Part shown: in pieces, positions 19,010 to 26,457 of the stretch
Layout: the number at the start of each line of letters is the position of its first letter
Position numbering within the stretch: the stretch's first letter is position 1
Assembly: GCA_963700425.1 (NCBI GenBank)
Contig: CAVOXO010000005.1
Span: 74,245-138,244 of the forward strand
Direction: 5' to 3'
Length of the DNA: 64,000 bases
Source of the DNA: CAVOXO01 sp963700425
GTDB taxonomy: Bacteria > Actinomycetota > Acidimicrobiia > Acidimicrobiales > Microtrichaceae
Made by a program: the position numbers and the translations under genes
Notes under the pieces: model-generated
What the model saw: the letters and a program-made list of their open reading frames with translations, nothing else
Databases searched by the model: none
What the model was told of the DNA's origin: nothing

Positions 19010-20749
19010 TCAACCTGCCTTCCGGTCGGCGGAGGGGACTTGCGACGGCGACGACGTGTCGAACCCGCCACACCCGAGGTGGCCGCTGAGCGCCGCCAGG
19101 CCGACGGCCAGCTCCGAGCGGTCGGCCGACGACGCGCCGCGCCAGGCCACATGCTGGTCGGGCCGGACGAGGAGGGCGCCGCTCGAGGTGACGCCGCAGA
19201 TCGCCCGCCACCCGTCGAGTTCACCGACGTCCACGCCGATCCGGATCACGGCCACGGGTTCGGGGCGGCTGCCGAGGGCGTCGGCCCACAGGCCGTGATC
19301 GCCGAACGTGAACAGAACGGGCCGGCCGAGCTGGACCAGGTCCAGCGTCGATCGACCCCCCACCTCGTCGAGCCACCCATGGGGGAGCCGCGCCCCCGGT
19401 CGGGCCGACGGCACGAAGGCTCGCGGGCTGGGAGGCTCCTGCGGTGGCCCTTCGGGGACGAGGGCGCCCTTGTCGTAGACGTAGCCGAGCTGGAGGCCCT
19501 CCATGTCGAAGTGCTCCGCCTGCATCTCGACCGCGTCCGCGATGGCGGCCGCCCGATCGGGATCGGCGAGGGACGTGAGCAGTCGTTCGGTGGTCGGCTC
19601 GACGTCGGTGCCGAGCGCTTCTGCCAGATGCACGATCTTGAGTGCATTCGTGAGTGATTGATGGGCGTTGTTCCGGGCGACCGGCACCCGCTCGTCCGCG
19701 TAGGAGTCCACAAGACTGGGATGACCCCAGCCGTCCTCGATCGCGGCCATCCGCCACATCAGGGTGTGGATGTCCGCCATCCCGCTGTTCAGGCCGAGGC
19801 CACCGGTGGGAGGAAACCGATGAGCCGAATCCCCCGCGAGGAAGATCCTGCCGGCCCCCATCGACTCCACGGTCTGTGCGCTCATCCACCAGGTACCTCG
19901 ACCGAGCACGTCGGCATCGATGTCGGCACCGGCTGCGGCGCGGACCACCTCCCGGCAGCGCGCGTCGGTGTAGTCGTCGACGGTCTCGGTGGACGGGTCG
20001 AACGGGTGCATGAAGACCCATTCGCGGTCCACGTCATGGGCCACGAAGGCGCCATCCGCGGCGGGGTCCAACACGAAGTGCAGAACGGCGGGGCGCTCGG
20101 CCACCACGTCGCGCAGATCGGCGGCGAAGTGGATCATCAAGAAGCACTGGATGAGGGGCGGACCCTGCATCTCGATGCCGAGCATCTGACGGACCCCACT
20201 TCCGGCTCCGTCGCAGCCGATGACGAAGCGGCTCCGGATCCGGAGGGTCTCACCGGTGCTGAGATCGGTCACCGCCGAGCTCACGCCGTCGGCGTCGGGG
20301 ACCGAACGGTCCCATCGATGGCCGTAGCGGAGCTCCGCGCCGCTCGAGGCCTCCAGTTCGTCTCTGAGGATGGGCTCGAAGCGATGCTGGGACAGGTTCC
20401 GCAGCGGCGTGGGGGTCACGTCGAGACACTCCTCGCCCTGGCGCTCGAAGGGAAGCCGCCCGATCAGGTCGCCGGTGAGCCGGGTCACGAAGTTCACGTG
20501 GCCGGCATCGGCGGGGTCCTGTGCGGCCGCGAGGATCCGATCCATGTCCAACCCGGCCTGCCGGCAGATCTCAAAGGTTCGGGCGTTCACGACGTGGGCG
20601 GCCGGCGCGCGCTGTGGTCCGTCCCGGCGTTCGACGACCAGCGCGCTCATCCCCTGTCGTGAGGCCAGGATTCCGCCGAGCATGCCGACCGGTCCCGCCC
20701 CGACGACGAGCACGTCGACGTCGACGATGTCGCTGACCTCCACACTCAC
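19010..20749 (-). CDS. FAD-dependent aromatic monooxygenase (PHBH/MhpA-like)
   Basis: 579 residues, unbroken. N-terminal FAD site VDVLVVGAGPVGMLGGILAS, the middle VIGCDGAGSGVRQMLGI (DG motif), and GRIFLAGDSAHRFPPTGGLGLNSGM (GDxxH motif) define the group A flavoprotein hydroxylases such as MhpA, PheA and TfdB. The C-terminal thioredoxin-like extension (about residues 400-579) is also typical of the phenol-hydroxylase subgroup. It should hydroxylate a phenolic ring ahead of ring cleavage. GTG overlaps the SDR stop as GTGA. Confidence 0.9.
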   Translation of the reverse strand: MSVEVSDIVDVDVLVVGAGPVGMLGGILASRQGMSALVVERRDGPQRAPAAHVVNARTFEICRQAGLDMDRILAAAQDPADAGHVNFVTRLTGDLIGRLPFERQGEECLDVTPTPLRNLSQHRFEPILRDELEASSGAELRYGHRWDRSVPDADGVSSAVTDLSTGETLRIRSRFVIGCDGAGSGVRQMLGIEMQGPPLIQCFLMIHFAADLRDVVAERPAVLHFVLDPAADGAFVAHDVDREWVFMHPFDPSTETVDDYTDARCREVVRAAAGADIDADVLGRGTWWMSAQTVESMGAGRIFLAGDSAHRFPPTGGLGLNSGMADIHTLMWRMAAIEDGWGHPSLVDSYADERVPVARNNAHQSLTNALKIVHLAEALGTDVEPTTERLLTSLADPDRAAAIADAVEMQAEHFDMEGLQLGYVYDKGALVPEGPPQEPPSPRAFVPSARPGARLPHGWLDEVGGRSTLDLVQLGRPVLFTFGDHGLWADALGSRPEPVAVIRIGVDVGELDGWRAICGVTSSGALLVRPDQHVAWRGASSADRSELAVGLAALSGHLGCGGFDTSSPSQVPSADRKAG

Positions 20750-21526
20750 AACAGACCCTCGTAGCTGCCGCCGTCGAGTTGGAGGTTCTGGCCGGAGATG
20801 TACCCGGCCTGAGCGCTGCAGAGAAAGGCGCAGGCATCGCCGAACTCGCCGGGCTCCCCCAGGCGTTTCGCGGCGACGGTGTCCTTGATGTGTTCGTAGG
20901 CCTCCTCGACGGAGATGCCCCCGATCAGTGAGTGGAGCTCCGCCATCTGGCGCTGACGCCCGGTGTCGAACCGCTCCGGCAGCAGGTTGTTGATCGTCAC
21001 GTTCGACGAGACCACGTCTCGCGACACCGCCTTCGCCACCGACGTGAGCCCCGTTCGCCGCGCCGGTCGACAGACCCATCGCCGAGACGGGCGTCTTGAC
21101 CATGGCAGACGTGATGTTCACGATCCGCCCGAATCCACGCTCGACCATCCCGTCGATCACGGCGCGGATCATGAGCACGGGCGCCAACATGTTGGCGTCG
21201 AGGGCCTCGATCCACGCGTCGCGGTCCCAGTCCACGAAGCGCCCCGGGTCGGGGCCACTGTTGTTGTTGACGACGATGTCGGGCTCGGGGCACGCCTCCA
21301 GCAGGGCGACGCGTGTCGCTTCGTGGCCGATGTCGCCGCGGACGGCCTCCACCTCGACGCCGTGACGGTCGCGGAGCAGATCGGTGGCGGCTCCGAGCGC
21401 CTCGGGGTCACGCCCGTTGACGACGAGGTTCACGCCCTCGCGGGCGAGCGATTCGGCGCATGCGAAGCCGAGGCCGCGGCTGGATGCGCAGACGATGGCG
21501 CGACGGCCGGCGATACCCAGGTCCAC
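20746..21526 (-). CDS. Short-chain dehydrogenase/reductase, one frameshift
   Basis: About 260 residues. The NAD(P)-binding start IAGRRAIVCASSRGLGFACAES has CASSRGLG for the usual TGxxxGxG; DIVVNNNSGPDPG is the NNAG-like motif, and NITSAMVKTPVSAMGLST holds the catalytic serine region. The usual catalytic Tyr-x-x-x-Lys appears replaced (AMGLSTGA...AK), which is common in one SDR subgroup close to 3-oxoacyl-ACP reductase-like proteins. The final third (NNLLPERFDTGRQRQM, LCSAQAGYISGQNLQLDGGS) is in another phase, so one base change lies near 21050. It overlaps the monooxygenase gene by GTGA. Confidence 0.8.
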
Positions 21527-21528
21527 GC

Positions 21529-22092
21529 CTACCCCCTCGTCCCGGCGAGTCGAGCGGCGAACTCCGCCTGCCACTCCTCGAGCGGGCCGAACTCGGGGAG
21601 AGATCCGATGATCGACCTGGTGGCGGCTTCGATCTCCTGATCGCCGGCGTCGAGGTCCAGCGGAGCGGCATGGGGTTGAGCGACGTGGAACGGTGAATCC
21701 ACGAAGCACTCGAGGCCGTTGCCCTCGGGGTCGGTGAAGTAGAGCGACCAGGCGTTTCCATGGCAGATGGGGATGACCCCGTCGACGCCTGCCTCGGCAA
21801 GACGAGCGCCGATGGAGCGGAGCTCGTCGAGGCTCCCGGTCCGGAAGGCGAGATGGTCGGTCATCACGAAGGCGTGTTCAGGGACCACCTGACCGCAGAC
21901 GAACACGATCTGGTGGTGTTCGCGGGGATCCTGCGAGATGAACGCCACCTCGCCGTCGTCACCCACCTTGGCGCGGTTGGTGACCTGGAAGCCGAGTACG
22001 TCGCAGTAGAACGCCAGCACTGCATCGAGATCGCTCACGGAGATGGTGGTGTGGCTCAGCGTCAGCCGCGGCGACACCGTCGGTTCGCTCAT
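21529..22092 (-). CDS. VOC-family (glyoxalase/extradiol dioxygenase-like) protein
   Basis: 187 residues, unbroken. LSHTTISVSDLDAVLAFYCD is the first beta-alpha-beta unit with the metal histidine near residue 14; DHLAFRTGSLDELRSIG gives the second histidine and DPEGNGLECFVDSP the glutamate ligand. One VOC module plus a helical tail. Family functions range from glyoxalase to extradiol dioxygenase; the operon with an aromatic monooxygenase and FAH hydrolase favours an aromatic pathway role. First gene of the operon, transcribed from the divergent region shared with the TetR gene. Confidence 0.82.
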   Translation of the reverse strand: MSEPTVSPRLTLSHTTISVSDLDAVLAFYCDVLGFQVTNRAKVGDDGEVAFISQDPREHHQIVFVCGQVVPEHAFVMTDHLAFRTGSLDELRSIGARLAEAGVDGVIPICHGNAWSLYFTDPEGNGLECFVDSPFHVAQPHAAPLDLDAGDQEIEAATRSIIGSLPEFGPLEEWQAEFAARLAGTRG

Positions 22093-22127
22093 GTCGTTGA
22101 TGTCCTTGTCGTCGTCCGTTGTCGAAG

Positions 22128-22163
22128 ATTGACAGTCTTCTCATTTTTGAGTCATATGTCAAT
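22128..22163. promoter_or_regulatory. Divergent promoter pair with TetR-type operator candidate
   Basis: Inverted hexamers TTGACA (22129-22134) and TGTCAA (22157-22162) face each other as two possible -35 boxes, one per strand. Each has a 17-base spacer to a weak -10 on the far side (TCATAT on plus, AAGACT on minus). Within the spacer, CTCATTTTTGAG (22140-22151) is a 12-base dyad suitable as an operator. The region is unusually AT-rich for this sequence. Inference: the TetR protein represses both its own gene and the catabolic operon here. Confidence 0.45.
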
Positions 22164-22174
22164 ACTGAGCTACC

Positions 22175-22843
22175 GTGGACCTTGTGACCGCCAGATCCAG
22201 CCATGGCCCCCCGACCCGCGGCCACAAGAAGAGGGAACGAACTCGCCGACTGCTCATCGACGCGGCCGTCGAGGTGATCGCCGACAAGGGAGAGACGTTC
22301 ACCTTCAGCGACATCTCCGCGCAGGCCGGGGTCGCCAGTGGAACCATCTACAACTACTTCTCCAGCCGCGACGAGCTCATCGACGCCGTCGTGCCGCAGG
22401 TTCTGGGAGCGTTCGGTGCCGAGAGCGCCGCCGCCTTCGAGGACACCGACCCCGTGACGCGGTTCGCGACCATCACCGCCCTCGCCCTGCGTCGCGCCGC
22501 GGTGGCTCCCGAGGAGATGAGCGTCCTACTCCGCCTGGACAGGGTGCAACGCGCCGCGGTGACCAGCGACGTGTTGGCACATCTGCGGGCCGACCTCGCA
22601 GCCGGCGCGGACGCCGGGCGCTTCCAGGCAACGATCGACGATGCCACCGTGGACGTGGTGATCGGTGCCCTCTTCTTCGCAGCGCGACGAATCATCGACG
22701 CCCCGGTCAGCGACGGGTACCACGCCCGCGTGGTCGCCCAGCTGTTGCGGTCACTCGGGCTCCACGAGGCGCATGCGGAGGCTCTGGCCGCCGAGGCGGT
22801 CGCCACCGCCGACACGATCCGGCCACCGGACCACGACGGGTGA
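22175..22843 (+). CDS. TetR-family transcriptional regulator
   Basis: 222 residues, unbroken. The N-terminal HTH spans about residues 20-65: RTRRLLIDAAVEVIADKG, FTFSDISAQAGVASGTIYNYFSSRDELIDAV is a textbook TetR signature. The C-terminal ligand domain is alanine-rich and not assignable. Start GTG 22175 or GTG 22184; no strong Shine-Dalgarno for either. Divergent from the VOC-SDR-monooxygenase-FAH operon, so it is the likely local repressor, with the pathway substrate or an intermediate as a plausible inducer. Confidence 0.9.
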   Translation: MDLVTARSSHGPPTRGHKKRERTRRLLIDAAVEVIADKGETFTFSDISAQAGVASGTIYNYFSSRDELIDAVVPQVLGAFGAESAAAFEDTDPVTRFATITALALRRAAVAPEEMSVLLRLDRVQRAAVTSDVLAHLRADLAAGADAGRFQATIDDATVDVVIGALFFAARRIIDAPVSDGYHARVVAQLLRSLGLHEAHAEALAAEAVATADTIRPPDHDG

Positions 22844-22926
22844 CGGCCGACGCCACGCTGGTCGATACCGCACCTGACACCTTGTCGGCGCCGTCACTCG
22901 ATCCGTGGCGGCACGCTGCGACGGCG

Positions 22927-23619
22927 TCAGTCCGCGGTGTCGGAACCCAGATGCTCGACGAACCAACGGTGGATCGGGATGCATTCCGCCAGCCGCGACG
23001 CACACCACTCGACGTAACCGGCCGTGTGGATCGACGGGGGCGAAGGTTCGCTCCAGCGACATTGGATGCCCTTGTAGCGGAGCAGCTCGGCGCGCTCGTG
23101 ATCAGCGGCGTAAGGCGCTGGCACCCGCTTGAGTTGAGGGCCGGCAACCTGGGCCGAGCGGCGCTGATGGAGCTCCGCGAGCGCCTCACTCAGCTTCGCA
23201 CCGTCCGCGCTGTCAACCGCCGCCCGCCAACGATCCACCGACACGGGCGCGATACCACTTGCGAACCCAGTGCCCGAAGGGCTCACGCGGACGAAGAGGG
23301 TGGGCGAGGTCGACTTCTTCTGACCCTCCCACCACCGGAACAGCAGGTGGTCCTTGTAGGACGCGGCAGCGGGAGCAAAGCGACGGTCATTGTTGATCGG
23401 AGAGATGGATCCGTTGACCTTCGCCACGCCGACGATCCCGGGCCCGATCAGGTCGTCGAGCACCCCGGTCATCCCCACCACGAACTGCTTGGCGGGTACC
23501 GCTATCTCGGCGTCATAGGTCCCCCGGTGGGCGTCGAACCACGCCTTGTCGTGCGTTCCGAGGTCGTCCAGGAACTCGAGCGCCTCGACGGAAAAACCGG
23601 CGAACCCATCTGCGCTCAC
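22927..23619 (-). CDS. DUF2461 (TIGR02453) family protein
   Basis: 230 residues, unbroken. FSVEALEFLDDLGTHDKAWFDAHRGTYD is the family opening (F..L..N.kewF...r..Ye), with INNDRRFAPAAASYKDHLLF and LFVRVSPSGTGFASGI following. Function of the family is unknown; proteins are soluble. Its ATG overlaps the stop of the preceding YjbR-like gene. Last gene of an operon headed by an ArsR regulator. Confidence 0.82.
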   Translation of the reverse strand: MSADGFAGFSVEALEFLDDLGTHDKAWFDAHRGTYDAEIAVPAKQFVVGMTGVLDDLIGPGIVGVAKVNGSISPINNDRRFAPAAASYKDHLLFRWWEGQKKSTSPTLFVRVSPSGTGFASGIAPVSVDRWRAAVDSADGAKLSEALAELHQRRSAQVAGPQLKRVPAPYAADHERAELLRYKGIQCRWSEPSPPSIHTAGYVEWCASRLAECIPIHRWFVEHLGSDTAD

Positions 23620-23951
23620 GAGTCAGCTCCGTGACCGTGCCGGTTGAACTCCAGAGCCTCATCCATGAGCGACCTCCATCTGTCGTCGTCCCGGGTCGGA
23701 ACCCGGACCCACTCGCGGAACACCCGGCCCGCCGGAGCGAAGGGCTCGCCCACACCGTCAGAAACCAGTTCGCTGACACGGTCTCGATGCACCTTCACGA
23801 TCAGGTCACCGCTGCGGTGCTCACAGGTGGCGAAGAACTCTCCGTCGACCCGCAGGCAGTCGAAGCTCATCAACCTGCCCTTCTCGACTGCGTCACGACT
23901 CAGGTACTCCTGGGCCAGGTCCCAGAAGTCGGCGGTGGGATCGTCGGTCAT
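23616..23951 (-). CDS. MmcQ/YjbR- or TfoX-like small protein
   Basis: 111 residues, unbroken. FWDLAQEYLSRDAVEKGRLMSFDCLRVDGEFFATCEHRSGDLIVKVHRDRVSELVSDGVGEPFAPAGRVFREWVRV fits the double-stranded-beta/alpha YjbR/TfoX-N fold (xxFFAxxxxxxLxVKLxxxRVxELxxxGxGxPFxPxGRxMxEWVxV). Function unknown. ATGA overlaps on both sides put it firmly inside the ArsR-SRPBCC-this-DUF2461 operon. Assignment rests on pattern only. Confidence 0.7.
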   Translation of the reverse strand: MTDDPTADFWDLAQEYLSRDAVEKGRLMSFDCLRVDGEFFATCEHRSGDLIVKVHRDRVSELVSDGVGEPFAPAGRVFREWVRVPTRDDDRWRSLMDEALEFNRHGHGADS

Positions 23952-24367
23952 CTCTGTGCCTCCGGGTAGCGGGAGCTCAGGCGCTCCAGGAAGTGGGCCC
24001 AGCCGGAGCGGTGGGCCTCGGCCGCCGCGAACGTCAGGCCACGGTGGGTCAACCGAACCCGGGTGGACGAGCCGTCACCGACCGGTGTCAGCAGCACCTC
24101 CACCTCGCTCGAGCCTGCGGGAACGCCGTGCCAGCCGTCCTCCCACCCATAGGAGAACACCACGCGCCGCGGCGGGTCGAGCTCGACGAATGCCCCCTCG
24201 ACGGTTCGATCGTTCGCATGGGTCCAGCGCAGCTCGCCCCCCGGACGCGCATCGGCGACCACATCACCGACGTCCATCCACACCGAGATGTCCTCGGCCA
24301 CGGTGAAGCATCGGTAGACGACATCCGCCGGCACGTCGACCTCGAGCTCGTGGATGACGTCGCTCAC
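23948..24367 (-). CDS. SRPBCC (AHSA1-like) protein
   Basis: 139 residues from GTG 24367. ELEVDVPADVVYRCFTVAEDISVWM, GGELRWTHANDRTVEGAFVELDPPRRVVFSYGWEDGW and TRVRLTHRGL...HRSGWAHFLERL are the standard AHSA1/START-like elements. ArsR plus AHSA1 pairs are common in actinobacteria, where the AHSA1 protein binds a hydrophobic ligand or is of unknown role. The start overlaps the ArsR stop as GTGA. Confidence 0.87.
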   Translation of the reverse strand: MSDVIHELEVDVPADVVYRCFTVAEDISVWMDVGDVVADARPGGELRWTHANDRTVEGAFVELDPPRRVVFSYGWEDGWHGVPAGSSEVEVLLTPVGDGSSTRVRLTHRGLTFAAAEAHRSGWAHFLERLSSRYPEAQR

Positions 24368-24714
24368 GTCGCTCCCGCGGCCGCTGTGGATCGTGCGAGA
24401 TACTGCGCGTGGCGGGCCATCGCGCCCAGCCGCTCGTCCCAGACGTCGGCGAGCACCTCCCGGACCGCGTCGAGTCCGGCGCTGTCGACGGTGTAGAGCC
24501 GCCGGTTCCCCGCGGTGCGGACCCGGACGAGACCGGCGTCGCGCAAGACCCGGAGGTGCTGCGATGTGGTCGGCTGGGCCAGGTCGAGTTGCGCCGCCAT
24601 GTCGCCGACCGAGCACTCGCGATCGCGGACGATCTGCAGCAGGGCCCGGCGCGACGGGTGTGCCAAGGCGCGGAGTGCGACGTCGGGTCCGGGCATGGTG
24701 AGTGGCTCATTCAT
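24364..24714 (-). CDS. ArsR-family transcriptional regulator
   Basis: 116 residues. ALRALAHPSRRALLQIVRDRECSVGDMAAQLDLAQPTTSQHLRVLRDAGLVRVRTAGNRRLYTVD is a complete ArsR winged helix. There is no cysteine metal-site motif in the recognition helix (no CxC), so it is probably not metal-responsive. The first ATG (MNEPLTMPGPD) is used; a strong promoter lies 12 bases upstream, giving a very short leader. It heads the four-gene operon and probably regulates it. Confidence 0.9.
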   Translation of the reverse strand: MNEPLTMPGPDVALRALAHPSRRALLQIVRDRECSVGDMAAQLDLAQPTTSQHLRVLRDAGLVRVRTAGNRRLYTVDSAGLDAVREVLADVWDERLGAMARHAQYLARSTAAAGAT

Positions 24715-24725
24715 CGCGATATCTG

Positions 24726-24754
24726 AATATAGAGAGTTACGTATACGTTGGCAA
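24726..24754 (-). promoter_or_regulatory. Sigma-70 type promoter of the ArsR operon
   Basis: On the minus strand: TTGCCA (24754-24749), 17-base spacer, TATATT (24731-24726). The -10 is one mismatch from consensus. The spacer contains CGTATACG, an 8-base palindrome suitable as an ArsR operator. The predicted transcript starts just before ATG 24714, so the mRNA is nearly leaderless. Confidence 0.55.
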
Positions 24755-24997
24755 GTGACGCCAGCCGCGCTGAGTGGGATCACCACGAATGCGACCGGGC
24801 CGTGGACCACCCACGCCACGCGGGACCTGCTGTTGGGTCTCCGCACCGCCGCCCGTCCGCGCCCACAGCGGACATCGAACGATCGGGACGCGTGGCGATC
24901 GCACCCGGCCTCACACTCCAACGTCAACCCACTTGCGGCATCTCGGCCACTTCAGGGACCACAGCGCCGGACCCTCGCCGGATGCGACACTGTCGCC

Positions 24998-25894
24998 ATG
25001 GCGGCGAGTCCCGACTGGTTCGAGATCACACGCCGCAACGCGCGGTCGGTTCAGACCACGATCGGGTGGATCTTCTGGGACCCGGGAGCGACGGCGCGCT
25101 ACGTCGAGTGCGGCCTTCCCGCCGCCTTCGCCGAGCCCCTCGGCTACGTTGCGGCCCGCTGCGCGCCTCTGGCCGGTGCCGGGCCCGACGCGGTGATCGC
25201 CGCATTCGGTTCGATCAGTGGCGCGGGCATCCGGGCTGCCTTCGACGTGCTGGGCCACAACGTCGACCGGTTCGAAGCCTGCCGGCGGGCACGCGACGAG
25301 GCCGTGGTCGACGGACTTGGCACCTACGCGCCCGACATCGTCGAGCCACTCACCGAGCTCGGCCCTGACCTCTGGCCGGTGATCGACCGCCTCCCCGTGG
25401 TCGGCAGGGTCTTCATGGCCGCCCATCTCGCGCTGCCCCGTCCCCACGATCCGCTCCTGTCGGGATGGCACGCGGTGAACTGCCTCCGGGAATGGAGAGG
25501 CGACACCCACTGGGCGCTCGTCGTCGCCGCCGGGCTGACCCACCCCGAAGCGTCGATCCTTCACAACGCCCACATGGACTACGAGAGCGACTGGATGCCG
25601 ACCTCGCGTGGCGCCACCGTCGAGGAGATCGAGGCCGGGTGGTCAGCACTCGTCGACAAGGGCTTCGCCGAGGCCACCGGCGACGCGCGACGGGTGCTCC
25701 CCCAGGGTCGCGCTCTGCGCCAACGCATCGAGGACGACACCGATCGCCTCACCACGCTGCCGTGGGAACTGCTCGGCGAAGAACGGTCCCGGTGGTTCGC
25801 CGACGCCTTCGAACCGCCGTGTGAGACGCTGCTGGCGCGGGTCGACGAGACCGCCGGCCCGAACTACCAGCCCGCGTCGCGCCGGCGCGACTGA
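24998..25894 (+). CDS. SCO6745-like protein of unknown function
   Basis: 298 residues, unbroken. ATARYVECGLPAAFAEPLGYVAARCAPL, AFGSISGAGIRAAFDV, FMAAHLALPRPHDPLLSGWHAVNCLREWRGDTHWALVVAAGLTHPEASILHNAH and YESDWMPTSRG match a conserved actinobacterial family (SCO6745 type) with a strictly conserved LREXRGDxH block and WX-x-x-R elements. The role is unknown; the H/D-rich conserved core suggests an enzyme or ligand-binding protein. It is monocistronic, with no partner gene on either side. Confidence 0.75.
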   Translation: MAASPDWFEITRRNARSVQTTIGWIFWDPGATARYVECGLPAAFAEPLGYVAARCAPLAGAGPDAVIAAFGSISGAGIRAAFDVLGHNVDRFEACRRARDEAVVDGLGTYAPDIVEPLTELGPDLWPVIDRLPVVGRVFMAAHLALPRPHDPLLSGWHAVNCLREWRGDTHWALVVAAGLTHPEASILHNAHMDYESDWMPTSRGATVEEIEAGWSALVDKGFAEATGDARRVLPQGRALRQRIEDDTDRLTTLPWELLGEERSRWFADAFEPPCETLLARVDETAGPNYQPASRRRD

Positions 25895-26457
25895 CGACCG
25901 GTTCACGGCGGCGTCAGGCACCCACAGGGACGACACGGTTGCCGGTCCCGACAGGAGTGAAGGACCTTCGACTCTTTTCGTCCGATGTTGTACTTCCTGG
26001 ATTTCACGCCGAGAGAGATGAGCGTCGGGCGGGCGTTCAGCATGGACGAGGCCGTGGATCGTGGACACACGTCTCGACAGCCGAACCGGAACGCAACGCA
26101 GACTGACGGCGGTGACCACTCTGATGGCTGTCGCTCTGTTCGCACTGGCGTGGAAACCGGTCGCGCCGGGACGTGGACGCGATGTTCGTCGCCAACCCGA
26201 TCTGGGACGCATCGCGCACAGATCGTCCCTACGGCAGCCGGGTGCTGCGTTCGGATTCGACGGCGCGATTACCGCAGGGTCCGGCGAGGCAACCATCTGC
26301 GTTGTCGCACTCAACACCATGTGGAAGATGGGCCGAGGCCAACTTCGATGGCGGAGGCGACCATGCCCTGCTCGGTCGTGAGCCCCCTCACACGGAGCGG
26401 CCTTGCTCTAGGGTCGCGCGGGCTCAGGACATGCTCGACGACACGACGAGGAGACCG
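25895..26457. other. 563-base region without a convincing gene
   Basis: The best candidate is a frame from GTG 26061 (VDTRLDSRTGTQRRLTAV...) with a single hydrophobic stretch TLMAVALFALAWKPVAP, resembling a signal peptide or membrane anchor, followed by low-information sequence in two frames. It could be the start of a degraded exported protein. AT-richer patches around 25970-25990 could hold a promoter. No IS remnant was seen here. Confidence 0.3.
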
